From Leptotrichia wadei (lineage in GTDB: Bacteria > Fusobacteriota > Fusobacteriia > Fusobacteriales > Leptotrichiaceae): a stretch of DNA of 64,000 nt. The stretch covers positions 372,001-436,000 of the forward strand of contig NZ_AP019829.2 in NCBI RefSeq assembly GCF_007990545.2. The letters run 5' to 3'. A model generated the notes under the pieces. It ran no database searches. It was not told the origin of the DNA and worked only from the letters and a program-made list of their open reading frames with translations. Below, in pieces: positions 7,181-15,463 of the stretch. The position numbers and the translations under genes were made by a program. Position 1 is the first letter of the stretch. Each line of letters starts with the position of its first letter.

Positions 7181-9175
7181 ATGAGAATATATGACAGCAG
7201 CAATATTAGAAATATTGGAATTCTAGGACATAGTGGGTCTGGAAAGAGTAATATGGTAGAAGGATTGGAATTTACTGCAGGGATTACTAACCGAATTGTG
7301 GGAAATGAAAATGATACTAAAATTACAAGCTCTTTAAGTCTCCATGCGGTGGAATATCAAGGGGCCAAGTATAATTTTGTGGATATTCCTGGGTATGGCG
7401 ATTTTTTTGGAGAAGTTGAATCGGGGCTCGCGGCAGTTGATGGAGCAATTATTATTGTTGATGGAACTACAGATTTGACAGTCGGGACTGAAACGGCTTT
7501 GGAATTGACTGATAGTAGAAATATTCCGAGAATTATTTTTGTGAATAAAATTGATAATGAAAAGGCTGATTATGAAAAAATTCTTTCACAATTGAGGGAA
7601 AAATATGGGAAACGGATTGCACCGTTTCATGTTCCTTGGGGAAGTGGAGAAAACTTTAGGGGACATGTTAATGTAGTTGATATGTTTGCAAGAGAATTTG
7701 ATAAAGGGAAAAATGAATGTCAGACTGTAGAAATGCCGACTGATATGGATGATGAAATAAATTCTGTACGTGAAATGCTTTTAGAAGCAGTTGCAGAAAC
7801 TGATGAAGAATTAATGGATAAATACTTTAGTGGAGTTGAGTTTACGACTGCTGAAATTCATCGTGGACTTAGACAAGGAGTACTTGATTGTTCGGTAATT
7901 CCAGTAATCTGTGGTTCAACTTTAAAAAATATTGGGCTTCATACGACTTTTGATGTAGTAAAAGATTTCTTGCCATCGCCTGATGATAATGAAAAAGTAC
8001 AGCCAGAAAAAGACGAATTTGTATGCCAAATTTTTAAAACAACAATTGATTCTTTTTTAGGAAAAGTTTCTTATGCCAAAATTTACTCTGGTGAAATTAA
8101 ACAAGATAGTGAAGTTTTTAACTTGAATAGAAAAACGAAGGAAAAAATTGGGAAAATTAATACGTTTGTGAATAATAAAATGGATGAGATTCAAAAGGGA
8201 ATTGCAGGAGATATTGTGGTATTTTCAAAATTTAATAGTACAAAAACTTCTGATACGCTTTCAACTAATGAAAAAAAAGTGCCGTTAAGAGATATAACTT
8301 TTCCTAAACCACAATTATTTGTGGCAATAGAGCCATTGAATAAAAATGATGATGAAAAAATGTCATCTGGATTGAATCGTTTGATGGAAGAAGATCCGTC
8401 ATTTATTTGGCATAGAAATCTTGAAACAAGTCAAACGGTTCTTGGAGTACAAGGAGAACTTCATTGTGCGACAGTTATAGAAAAATTGAAGGCAAAATTT
8501 GGAATAACGATAAAAACTGTGGAATTGAAAGTGCCTTACAGGGAAACAATTAAAGGAACTTCTGATGTTCAAGGAAAATACAAGAAACAATCTGGAGGAC
8601 ACGGACAATATGGGGATGTTTTGATTAAATTTTCATATGCAGATGAAGATTTTGTATTTGAAGAAACAATTACAGGTGGAAGTGTTCCAAAATCATATAT
8701 TCCAGCTGTTGAAAAAGGATTGAGAGAATCATTAAAAGAAGGAGTTCTTGCAGGATATCCAGTGACTAATGTAAAGGCTGTTTTATACGATGGTTCTTAT
8801 CACGATGTGGATTCTTCTGAATTAGCATTCAAAATTGCAGCAAATTTAGCTTTCAAAAAAGGAATGCTTGAGGCAAAACCAATATTGCTTGAACCAATCA
8901 TGGAACTTATAATTATTGTTCCAGAAGAATATATTGGGGATATAATGGGAGATATTAATAAAAAGCGTGGACGTGTTTTAGGAATGGAAGCTCACAAAGG
9001 TACAAAACAAAAAATTATTGCTGAAGCTCCAATGTCTGAAACTTTCAAATATGCGAATGAATTGAAGGCAATTACGCAAGGTCGTGGATATTTTGAAATG
9101 AAACTTGTGAGATATGAAGAATTGATGGGAGATTTAGCACAAAAAGTAATTGAAAAGAGACAAAAGAAAAAATAG
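7181..9175 (+). CDS. EF-G-like translational GTPase (EF-G2/FusA2 type)
   Basis: A 664-residue ribosome-type GTPase with the EF-G domain order: G domain (1-260), domain II, then domains III-V. G1 is GHSGSGKS, G4 is NKID, and G3 is DIPGYGDF. Canonical EF-G has DTPGH at G3 with the catalytic histidine; here it is tyrosine, as in actinobacterial FusA2-like proteins. The RGITI switch I motif of EF-G is also missing. It is therefore an EF-G paralogue of uncertain function, not the housekeeping translocase. The C-terminal GGSVPKSYIPAVEKGLRESL and HDVDSSELAFKIAANLAF match EF-G domains IV-V. GGGAGGAAAC precedes the ATG. It stands as a single gene. Confidence 0.87.
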   Translation: MRIYDSSNIRNIGILGHSGSGKSNMVEGLEFTAGITNRIVGNENDTKITSSLSLHAVEYQGAKYNFVDIPGYGDFFGEVESGLAAVDGAIIIVDGTTDLTVGTETALELTDSRNIPRIIFVNKIDNEKADYEKILSQLREKYGKRIAPFHVPWGSGENFRGHVNVVDMFAREFDKGKNECQTVEMPTDMDDEINSVREMLLEAVAETDEELMDKYFSGVEFTTAEIHRGLRQGVLDCSVIPVICGSTLKNIGLHTTFDVVKDFLPSPDDNEKVQPEKDEFVCQIFKTTIDSFLGKVSYAKIYSGEIKQDSEVFNLNRKTKEKIGKINTFVNNKMDEIQKGIAGDIVVFSKFNSTKTSDTLSTNEKKVPLRDITFPKPQLFVAIEPLNKNDDEKMSSGLNRLMEEDPSFIWHRNLETSQTVLGVQGELHCATVIEKLKAKFGITIKTVELKVPYRETIKGTSDVQGKYKKQSGGHGQYGDVLIKFSYADEDFVFEETITGGSVPKSYIPAVEKGLRESLKEGVLAGYPVTNVKAVLYDGSYHDVDSSELAFKIAANLAFKKGMLEAKPILLEPIMELIIIVPEEYIGDIMGDINKKRGRVLGMEAHKGTKQKIIAEAPMSETFKYANELKAITQGRGYFEMKLVRYEELMGDLAQKVIEKRQKKK

Positions 9176-9259
9176 TTTTAAAAAATTTTTGAATGAAGTT
9201 TAACATAAATAGGAATTCCTGATAAGTAATAATTATTGGGAATTTTTTTATAAAAAATA

Positions 9260-9295
9260 CAAGGAGCTTAAAATTAATTAGCTCCTTGAAATAAA
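9260..9295. terminator. Terminator between EF-G-like gene and glycyl-radical operon
   Basis: Perfect 9-base arms CAAGGAGCT (9260-9268) and AGCTCCTTG (9280-9288). On the minus strand the right arm runs into TATTTTTT, fitting the end of the glycyl-radical operon. A weaker AATTCC/GGGAATT hairpin followed by T7 (about 9212-9249) serves the plus-strand gene. Confidence 0.7.
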
Positions 9296-9336
9296 GAAAA
9301 AATTTATTTTAAAAGTTTATCAAAAATAATAAGGGC

Positions 9337-11739
9337 TTATATTCTTTGTTCAGTTCTTGAAATAATATCATTTTGTGTAGTTCTGTCAAGTGTAACAAAT
9401 TGAGCACAGTATCCAGCAACTCTTACGATAATATCCCTGTGTTTTTCAGGTTCAATTTGAGCCTGTTTCAATGTTTTTCCTGAAATAATGTTAAATTGAA
9501 TATGCCATCCTTTTGAACTTATAAATGATTTTATTATATTTACAAATTTTTCAAACTGTTCTGGAGTATTTACCAATTCTGGTGAATATTTCTGATTTAA
9601 TAACTGTCCACCTGTGATCATCAAAGTTGGCAATTTATTTACAGAATTTAATACTGCTGTAGGACCGTTTGTGTCAGTTCCTTGAGTTGGAGAACCTCCT
9701 TCAGCTGCAGGAGTATAAGCGTATCTTCCGTCTGGAGTTGCACCGCTCACTGTTCCCATTGGCACATTTGAAGAGATTCCAGATGTTGAAACTCCATAAC
9801 CACCGTTGATTGGTCCTCTTCCGTATCTTGTATTATGGTATTTCTGAATTTCATCAATGTATGTCCAATAGATGTTTGTAGCAAATTCATCCACTTCATC
9901 AATATCATTTCCGTATTTAGGAACTTCTAACAATATTTTTCTGATTCTTTCTCCATTTTCACCTTCATAATTTGTCTGAAGTGCATTGTAAACTTCTTCT
10001 TTTGTCAAGATTTTTTTATCAAAAACAGTTGTTTTTAGAGCATATAGTGAATTTGCAGCATTTGCAATTCCAACTTGAAGTCCTGAAATAATGTCGTAAA
10101 CAGCTCCACCCTCTTTTGCTGAAAGTCCTCTTCCAATACAGTCATCAACTAAACTTGATAATAAAATATCAGGAAAATCTTCCAAATGTGTATCAGCCAG
10201 CACATCAAGAGCAACTGATAATTTTGTATAATGTTTCATATATTTTTTCCAAGCTTCCCATAAATCTTCGTAAGTTTCATAGTCAGTCAATTTCCCAGCT
10301 TTTAATAATTGAAGTCCAGTTCTAGCATCATAACCATCATTTAATACAAGTTCAGTAGCCTTTACAAAGTTTAAAAATGTCATTCCAGTACATCTATATC
10401 CCCATTTTCCAGGAACAGCCACTTCAACACATCCAACCATTGAGTAATTATAGGCATCTTCGATTTTTACGCCTTTATTTAATAATGCAGGAACTATTAT
10501 TTCATCTGTGTGCATTGCAGGCATTCCATAACCTGTTGCAGCCACTTCAGCACATTTTCTAATAAATTTTTCTGGAGAATTTATATGAAATCTTGCAGAT
10601 AAATTTGGCTGTGTAAGCTTGTTTTCTGCAACACTTTCTAAAATTAAGTAGCTCAATTCATTTGTAGAATCTTTTCCACTTGGAGTTGATCCTCCAATTG
10701 TAACATTCTGATAAGTCGGATAACCTGCACCATAACCGGAATGTGAAGTTGAACGGACTTTTATTACAGAGTAAAGTTTTACCCATAGACATTGAAGCAT
10801 TTCTTTTGCAAATTCTCTGTCTAAATCTCCTTCCAGCACATCTTTTTTATAAAGTGGATACAAATATTGATCTACCCTTCCAAGAGAAGCTGAATGTCCG
10901 TTGCTTTCAATCTGAATTACTAAATGAATAAACCAGATTGCCTGTACTCCTTCCCAAAATGTTTGAGCAGGATTTTCAGGTACATTTAGGCAATTTTTGT
11001 GAATTTGAAGTAATTCTTCTTTTCTCTGAGAATCTGTTTCCTTTTCAGCAAGTTCTTTTGCCAAATTTGCAAATCTATGAGCAAAATCAATAGTTGCCTG
11101 AGCCACAATTTGTACAGCCTTTAGAAAGTCAATTTTATTGTATCCTCCATAAACTGTAATATCCACTTTTTCCATAGAAGCTTTAGCTTCTTCGATTACA
11201 CCCTTCAGACCTTTTGTCAGAACTTTTTTGAAGTCAGGAACAATGTGTCCGTCACCAGAAGTCATGTTTCCTTCCCCATGAATAATTTTCACAATTCCAG
11301 CTTCTTTTATTTCCTGTGGCATCTGAGCGTGAGCTTTATCTTTTAGTGTTTTTCCTCGCCACCATTCACATATTTCCAAAAGTTCAGGAATTTCTTCTTC
11401 AGGAATTCTAAATTTATCTCCATCACGGTGATCAAAGTTTCCTTTTGTATTAATTTCATCTATAATCCAGTCTACTGCATATTCTGGGAAAAGAGGCGCT
11501 GTTCTTTCATCTACGGACTGATTTCCTGCAATAAGTTCCCCATCTTTTATGTAAATTGTCATATTTTCCAGAATTTCTTTAACTGCATAAGCACGAACCA
11601 TATATTTTGATTCCCCTTCATGTTCCTTATATGCCTTTGTTAAAAGCCTACCTCTTTCGACACTGACACCAGGGAATTTTGATAAAGCCGATTCTCTTAA
11701 TTTTTTCACTCTTTCACTTTTTAAAACAAATTCTCTCAT
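9337..11739 (-). CDS. Glycyl-radical enzyme, PFL2/glycerol-dehydratase family
   Basis: An 800-residue oxygen-sensitive radical enzyme. It has the catalytic cysteine and base of the dehydratase/lyase type in MVGCVEVAVPGKWGY (Cys about 437, Glu about 439) and the glycyl-radical loop RVAGYCAQF (Gly about 776) near the C-terminus. Pyruvate formate-lyase proper has two adjacent cysteines, which are absent, so 'formate acetyltransferase' would be a misleading name. The substrate is unknown; relatives act on glycerol, propanediol, choline, hydroxyproline and sugar derivatives. A TTG at 11754 is in frame, but GGAGGG lies 7 bases before the ATG at 11739. The activase is 46 bases upstream in the same operon, and a fructose-6-phosphate-aldolase-like gene is divergent, as around E. 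coli ybiW/fsaA. Confidence 0.9.
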   Translation of the reverse strand: MREFVLKSERVKKLRESALSKFPGVSVERGRLLTKAYKEHEGESKYMVRAYAVKEILENMTIYIKDGELIAGNQSVDERTAPLFPEYAVDWIIDEINTKGNFDHRDGDKFRIPEEEIPELLEICEWWRGKTLKDKAHAQMPQEIKEAGIVKIIHGEGNMTSGDGHIVPDFKKVLTKGLKGVIEEAKASMEKVDITVYGGYNKIDFLKAVQIVAQATIDFAHRFANLAKELAEKETDSQRKEELLQIHKNCLNVPENPAQTFWEGVQAIWFIHLVIQIESNGHSASLGRVDQYLYPLYKKDVLEGDLDREFAKEMLQCLWVKLYSVIKVRSTSHSGYGAGYPTYQNVTIGGSTPSGKDSTNELSYLILESVAENKLTQPNLSARFHINSPEKFIRKCAEVAATGYGMPAMHTDEIIVPALLNKGVKIEDAYNYSMVGCVEVAVPGKWGYRCTGMTFLNFVKATELVLNDGYDARTGLQLLKAGKLTDYETYEDLWEAWKKYMKHYTKLSVALDVLADTHLEDFPDILLSSLVDDCIGRGLSAKEGGAVYDIISGLQVGIANAANSLYALKTTVFDKKILTKEEVYNALQTNYEGENGERIRKILLEVPKYGNDIDEVDEFATNIYWTYIDEIQKYHNTRYGRGPINGGYGVSTSGISSNVPMGTVSGATPDGRYAYTPAAEGGSPTQGTDTNGPTAVLNSVNKLPTLMITGGQLLNQKYSPELVNTPEQFEKFVNIIKSFISSKGWHIQFNIISGKTLKQAQIEPEKHRDIIVRVAGYCAQFVTLDRTTQNDIISRTEQRI

Positions 11740-11785
11740 TGCTTTTCCCTCCAATATATTTTATTATTTATCTTTAATTTTTGTG

Positions 11786-12604
11786 TTATCCATTCAGTTT
11801 TGCCTTTAAACCATAACTTTTCATTATTTGTAAAGCATTATCAAGTTCTTCCTGTGTATGTTTTTCAAGTGTTTTCATCGGATACGGCATTCTTAGTTTT
11901 CTATATTTTTCAAGTCCCATTGTATGATAAGGAAGAATATTTATTTCCAGCAAATTTAATTTTTTCAAGAACTTTGCTGTTTCATGAATATTTTTTTCAT
12001 CATCATTTATCCCTTTTATAAATGGGAATCTCATAATGATTTTTTTATGCCATTTGGAAAGTTTTGTAAGATTTTCTAAAATTATTTCATTTGAAACAGC
12101 GGTATATTTTTTATGTTTTCCACTATCCATATGCTTTATGTCAAATAAAATTGTATCTGTCAATTTTGCCAATTTTTCAAGCTCTCTGTAACTTCCATAT
12201 CCAGTAGTTTCTATCGCTGTATTAACATACTCTTCTTTTAATTTTTCAAAGAGTTTTATCGCAAATGCCGAATTTACAAGCACTTCTCCGCCACTTAATG
12301 TAACTCCTCCTCCAGAATTTCTATAAAAATTTTCATCCTTCATCACAATTGTAAAAACTTCTTCCAGAGTCATGTCTTTTGCAACTTTTTTTAATGTACT
12401 TGTAGTGAGGCAGTCAGAACATGAAGTTCTGTTTCCTTTATAAAGAGAGCCGTCATAATCCCAAAATTCATTTTCCAGCTTCTGTGTTTCAGGATTGGAA
12501 CACCACAGACATCTAAGCAGACATCCTTTAAAATACACGACTGTTCTGATCCCAGGCCCATCAAATGTAGCTCCTCTTTCAATGTCTGTAACTAATGCTC
12601 TCAT
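11786..12604 (-). CDS. Glycyl-radical enzyme activating enzyme (radical SAM)
   Basis: Uses S-adenosylmethionine and a 4Fe-4S cluster to install the glycyl radical on its partner, encoded 46 bases downstream. Of 272 residues, the N-terminus carries the CX3CX2C cluster motif (KGCLLRCLWCSNPE, about residues 29-36) after GPGIRTVVYF, and the SAM-binding GGVTLSGGE near residue 100. The usual extra ferredoxin-like cluster insert of PFL2-type activases is reduced to a short segment with one CSDC pair. I prefer the ATG at 12604, with AAGGGTGA 5-6 bases upstream, over the GTG at 12613. Confidence 0.9.
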   Translation of the reverse strand: MRALVTDIERGATFDGPGIRTVVYFKGCLLRCLWCSNPETQKLENEFWDYDGSLYKGNRTSCSDCLTTSTLKKVAKDMTLEEVFTIVMKDENFYRNSGGGVTLSGGEVLVNSAFAIKLFEKLKEEYVNTAIETTGYGSYRELEKLAKLTDTILFDIKHMDSGKHKKYTAVSNEIILENLTKLSKWHKKIIMRFPFIKGINDDEKNIHETAKFLKKLNLLEINILPYHTMGLEKYRKLRMPYPMKTLEKHTQEELDNALQIMKSYGLKAKLNG

Positions 12605-12730
12605 ACGTTTCACCCTTCTTTTTTTCTTTAAAAATATCTTTTTATTTCATTTTATTTCTTTATATTTCGATTTTATCCTGTTTTTGAAAATTTGTCAATA
12701 GTTTTATTTAATTTTCTAAAAAAATTTATA

Positions 12731-12759
12731 AAAAACCTGCAATAAATAATAATTGCAGG
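12731..12759 (-). terminator. Terminator of toxin mRNA (TA locus 1)
   Basis: On the minus strand, CCTGCAAT and ATTGCAGG (8-base arms, 8-base loop) are followed by TTTTTT. It closes the transcript of the 22-residue peptide. Confidence 0.8.
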
Positions 12760-12787
12760 GAAAAAATTATTTTTTCATTTTGGGGTG

Positions 12788-12856
12788 TTATCTTCTACTT
12801 AGGATGTAGTAAATAACCACAAGTTGAACTAATATAAAAACTATATCCCGTTCCAT
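12788..12856 (-). CDS. Putative type I toxin, 22-residue hydrophobic peptide (TA locus 1)
   Basis: The ORF has 22 codons: it begins MERDIVFILV, is hydrophobic through the middle and ends YYILSRR, so a single membrane helix with a basic tail is predicted. A GGGGGTG Shine-Dalgarno sits 8 bases before the ATG. Upstream on the same strand are a TGCTATAAT extended -10 (12907-12912) and a leader starting near TGGGTTCG that can form a 5' stem-loop. The same plan, peptide length and leader recur at 61824-61892. The 3' end carries CACCCC that can pair with the Shine-Dalgarno, a known way to keep toxin mRNA silent until processed. Toxicity is inferred from architecture; no named family is claimed. Confidence 0.7.
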   Translation of the reverse strand: MERDIVFILVQLVVIYYILSRR

Positions 12857-12865
12857 TTGGACATC

Positions 12866-12912
12866 ACCCCCAATCATAATATGAATTAGGCAACGAACCC
12901 AAAAATATTATA
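12866..12912 (-). promoter_or_regulatory. Promoter and structured leader of toxin 1
   Basis: The extended -10 TGCTATAAT is at 12907-12915 (minus strand). The leader begins with a TGGGTTCG stem-loop shared with the second locus. Bases 12871-12885, immediately upstream of the Shine-Dalgarno, are the exact complement of a 15-base segment of the adjacent small RNA (12969-12983). Confidence 0.65.
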
Positions 12913-12926
12913 GCAAAACTTAATAC

Positions 12927-12993
12927 AAAAAGCTAGTTCAAATTGAACTAGCCCTTGTCGTTGTTTTTTTCATATTATGATTGTTTCTTTGCA
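12927..12993 (-). ncRNA. Putative antitoxin RNA of TA locus 1
   Basis: On the minus strand a promoter (TTGAAT, 17-base spacer, TGTTATAAT; -10 at 12999-13004) drives a predicted ~66-nt RNA ending at a perfect hairpin (GCTAGTTCAA and its complement, 12932-12952) followed by TTTTT. Its bases 12969-12983 are perfectly complementary over 15 nt to the leader just before the toxin Shine-Dalgarno. It lies upstream of the toxin promoter on the same strand, so pairing would be in trans between two RNAs. Confidence 0.65.
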
Positions 12994-13161
12994 TGTTAAT
13001 TATAACATAAAGAAAGTAATTATTCAATCAAAATTTTTAGAAAAGTTGAAAAAAAGCATTGACTTTTCTTAAATTATGTATTAAAATAACATCGAAATAA
13101 AACGAAACTAATTAAAATATTAAATTATTATTTCAATAAAAAAAGAGAGAGGATGATGAGA

Positions 13162-13878
13162 GTGCAATATTTTATTGATACAGCGAATTTGGAGAGTATA
13201 AAAAAAATTAGTGATATTTTTCCGATAGCAGGGGTTACTACAAATCCTACTATTATTGCGAAGGAAAAAAGAGATTTTAAAGAGATTATAAATGATATTT
13301 TTGATATTATTGGAAGAGACAAGATTGTGCATGCACAGGCTGTGGGAAGTACAGCTGAAATAATGGTAAAGGAAGTGCAGCTTTTACGTGATACGTTCGG
13401 AGAAAATTTTTATACAAAAATTCCTGTAACACCTGAAGGGATAAAAGCCATGAAGATTTTATCAAAAGATGGTCATAAAATAACTGCAACAGGGATTTTG
13501 TCACCACAACAGATAATTATGGCGGCAGAAGCAGGGGCAGAATACATGGCTCCATATATTAACCGTTCTGACAATATTGGGGAAAATGGAATTGAAATTG
13601 TAAAAGATGCTTATAAAATTCTTGAGATGAATAAAAAAACGGATGAAGAAAAATTGGCGCAGTATAAAAGAATTTTTGAGCCTAAAATATTAGGTGCTTC
13701 GTTTAAAAACGTAAGACAAGTTCACGAAACAATTCTAGCTGGTGCAAAATCAGTAACTGTAGCTCCAGATGTTTTTGAAAAGTTAATTTACCATCCTTAT
13801 ACAGACTGGAGCATGGATACTTTTAATTCAGATTGGGAAAAAGTTTATGGAGATAAGACATTGCTTGATTTATTATAG
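13162..13878 (+). CDS. fsa: Fructose-6-phosphate aldolase / transaldolase-like protein (FSA/TalC family)
   Basis: A small TIM-barrel class I aldolase (239 residues). Motifs are QYFIDTANLESI, AGVTTNPTIIAKE, the Schiff-base lysine in YTKIPVTPEGIKA, TATGILSPQQ and GAEYMAPYINR. Family members cleave fructose 6-phosphate to dihydroxyacetone and glyceraldehyde 3-phosphate, or use hydroxyacetone as donor; some are transaldolases. Starts are ambiguous: ATG at 13153 and 13156 overlap or abut the Shine-Dalgarno (GAGAGAGG, ending 13152), while GTG at 13162 has good spacing and gives the family's usual M-x-x-FIDTAN start. It is divergent from the activase/glycyl-radical operon and followed by a DeoR regulator, hinting at a shared pathway. 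Confidence 0.88.
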   Translation: MQYFIDTANLESIKKISDIFPIAGVTTNPTIIAKEKRDFKEIINDIFDIIGRDKIVHAQAVGSTAEIMVKEVQLLRDTFGENFYTKIPVTPEGIKAMKILSKDGHKITATGILSPQQIIMAAEAGAEYMAPYINRSDNIGENGIEIVKDAYKILEMNKKTDEEKLAQYKRIFEPKILGASFKNVRQVHETILAGAKSVTVAPDVFEKLIYHPYTDWSMDTFNSDWEKVYGDKTLLDLL

Positions 13879-13926
13879 TTCTGGCTTCTTGAACTTTTCA
13901 AGACTTAGTTCTGGCATAATTAATAG

Positions 13927-13961
13927 ACTTGCTCAGAAACTATATTTATTTGAAATTTAAC
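13927..13961 (+). repeat. Left part of repeat family 1 copy B, split by the TnpB element
   Basis: The run ACTTGCTCAGAAACTATA and what follows matches the outer end of copies C (21557) and E (26942, opposite strand). The right part of the same copy begins at 15332. Confidence 0.65.
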
Positions 13962-15331
13962 AAAAAGACAGCAAGAAGTCTCCGACTTCTATAAGTGGGA
14001 GATGAATTGCTTTTTTTGTAAAAAAATTGAAAAAAGGATACACCTATGATACAATTTTTGTGTAAAATATTGAAGAGAAGTCATTAAAAATAATATTCAA
14101 AATTAAAAGGAGGTGTAATTTTGTGAAATATAATTTAGCATTCAAATACAGGATTTATCCAAATAAGGAACAAGAATTGTTGATAAACAAGACTTTTGGA
14201 TGTGTTCGTTTTATTTACAATACAATTTTGTATACTGCGAATAAAATTTATGAAGAAACTGGAAAAAATAAAATAATTACACCTGCCAGTTTGAAAAGTG
14301 AAAATCAATTTTTAAAAGAAGTGGACAGTCTAGCACTTTCAAATACTCAATTGAATGTAAAACGATCGTTTACAAATTTTTTTCAGAAGAGAGCGAAGTT
14401 CCCAAGGTTCAAATCTAAAAAGAATAATGTTAAAAGTTATACGACAAATTGTGTGAATAATTCAATACGAATTGAGGAAACAAAATATTTGGTTTTGCCA
14501 AAATTGAAAAGAGTAAAATTAAAATATCATAGAGAAATACCGAAGGATTACAAGATAAAGTCAGTAACATTGACAAACAGTAATGGAAATTACTATGTTT
14601 CTGTTTTGACAGAATTTGAAAAAGAAATTCAAAAAATACCAAGTAATGATAAAGTGATTGGACTTGATTTTTCAATGTCTAAATTATTTGTCAGTTCTGA
14701 AAACCAAAGGGCTGATTATCCGAAATATTTTAGGATATTGGAAGAAAATTTAAAGAAATTACAGAAATCATTATCAAGAAAAGTGAAATTTTCTAAAAAT
14801 TGGTATAAGCAAAAAGTGAAAATATCAAAATTGCATGAATATATCAAAAATTGTCGAAGAGATTTTCTACATAAATTATCGAAAAAATTATCTGAAGCGT
14901 ATAATGCTGTGGTTGTTGAGGATTTGAATATGAAAGGGATGAGCCAGGCATTAAATTTTGGGAAAAGTGTAGGAGATAATGGATGGGGAATATTTTTGAG
15001 GATGCTTGAGTATAAACTGATGTTTTTAGGGAAACAATTTTTGAAGATAGATAAATGGTTTCCGTCATCGAAAACTTGTAGTAGATGTGGAAATGTTAAA
15101 GAGGAACTGAAATTATCAGAAAGAAGTTATAAATGTGAGTGCTGTGGAATTGAAATTGATAGAGATTACAATGCGGCACTGAATATAAGAGATGTTGGAA
15201 AAGAAATGTTGAAATATTAAGAAATAAAAAAACAGGGCAGGGACTGCCCGAAGAGCTTGGTAAATATATTTGACTAGCAAAAGCAGATACTTCCCAAGAA
15301 GCTCCCGCTTCTAAAAGCGGGAGTAGTTCAC
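13962..15331 (+). mobile_element. Solo tnpB IS605-type (IS1341-like) insertion element
   Basis: About 1.37 kb. The left end has an imperfect hairpin (CTCCGACTT / AAGTGGGAG, 13978-14002) and the right end a perfect hairpin GCTCCCGCTT / AAGCGGGAG (15300-15322) followed by TAGTTCAC. Single-strand hairpin ends, no terminal inverted repeats and no target duplication are typical of the IS200/IS605 group. No tnpA transposase is present, so movement would need TnpA in trans. Joining the flanks at 13961 and 15332 restores a nearly full-length copy of repeat family 1, which fixes the borders to within one or two bases. Confidence 0.8.
14123..15220 (+). CDS. tnpB: TnpB RNA-guided nuclease (IS605 OrfB family)
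   Basis: A 365-residue protein with the RuvC-like active site complete: Asp in GLDFSMSK (about 182), Glu in VVVEDLNMKGM (about 266) and Asp in DRDYNAALNI (about 348). The four-cysteine zinc finger is CSRCG and CECCG (about 319-341). The N-terminal helix-turn-helix segment reads YRIYPNKEQELLINKTFG. GTG start with AGGAGG 9 bases upstream. TnpB proteins bind an RNA from the element's right end and cut DNA next to a short motif; being intact, it may be active. It separates the aldolase gene from the DeoR gene. Confidence 0.93.
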   Translation: MKYNLAFKYRIYPNKEQELLINKTFGCVRFIYNTILYTANKIYEETGKNKIITPASLKSENQFLKEVDSLALSNTQLNVKRSFTNFFQKRAKFPRFKSKKNNVKSYTTNCVNNSIRIEETKYLVLPKLKRVKLKYHREIPKDYKIKSVTLTNSNGNYYVSVLTEFEKEIQKIPSNDKVIGLDFSMSKLFVSSENQRADYPKYFRILEENLKKLQKSLSRKVKFSKNWYKQKVKISKLHEYIKNCRRDFLHKLSKKLSEAYNAVVVEDLNMKGMSQALNFGKSVGDNGWGIFLRMLEYKLMFLGKQFLKIDKWFPSSKTCSRCGNVKEELKLSERSYKCECCGIEIDRDYNAALNIRDVGKEMLKY

Positions 15332-15351
15332 TAAAACAAACATTCTGAAGC
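15150..15351 (+). ncRNA. Candidate omega/reRNA scaffold and guide of TnpB
   Basis: By analogy with characterised TnpB elements, the RNA overlaps the 3' end of tnpB and the right end, and the guide is the sequence just outside. Hairpins GGGCAGGGACTGCCC (about 15235-15250) and the terminal GCTCCCGCTT stem are present. The guide would begin at 15332 (TAAAACAAACATTCTGAAGC), which lies in repeat family 1. The 5' boundary is a guess. Confidence 0.45.
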
Positions 15352-15412
15352 AAGGGGCTTGACTCCTTGTTAAATAAAAAAATTAAGTTAGCGAATAGAT
15401 CTAATAAAGTTT
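15332..15412 (+). repeat. Right part of repeat family 1 copy B
   Basis: Includes the palindromic core at 15351-15369 (CAAGGGGCTTGACTCCTTG) and a tail with TAAATAAAAAAATTAAGTTA and AATAGATCTAATA, as in copy F at 30262. The TnpB element interrupts it on the left. Confidence 0.75.
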
Positions 15413-15463
15413 TGAAAATTTTGCTGTAATTTGGATAATTATAAAGAGTATTGGAGATTTGGT

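Noticed and set aside
12495-13010. Possible protein-coding genes on the plus strand between the activase and the aldolase
   Set aside because: The signals in this gap (promoters, terminators, Shine-Dalgarno) all read on the minus strand and fit the TA locus better.
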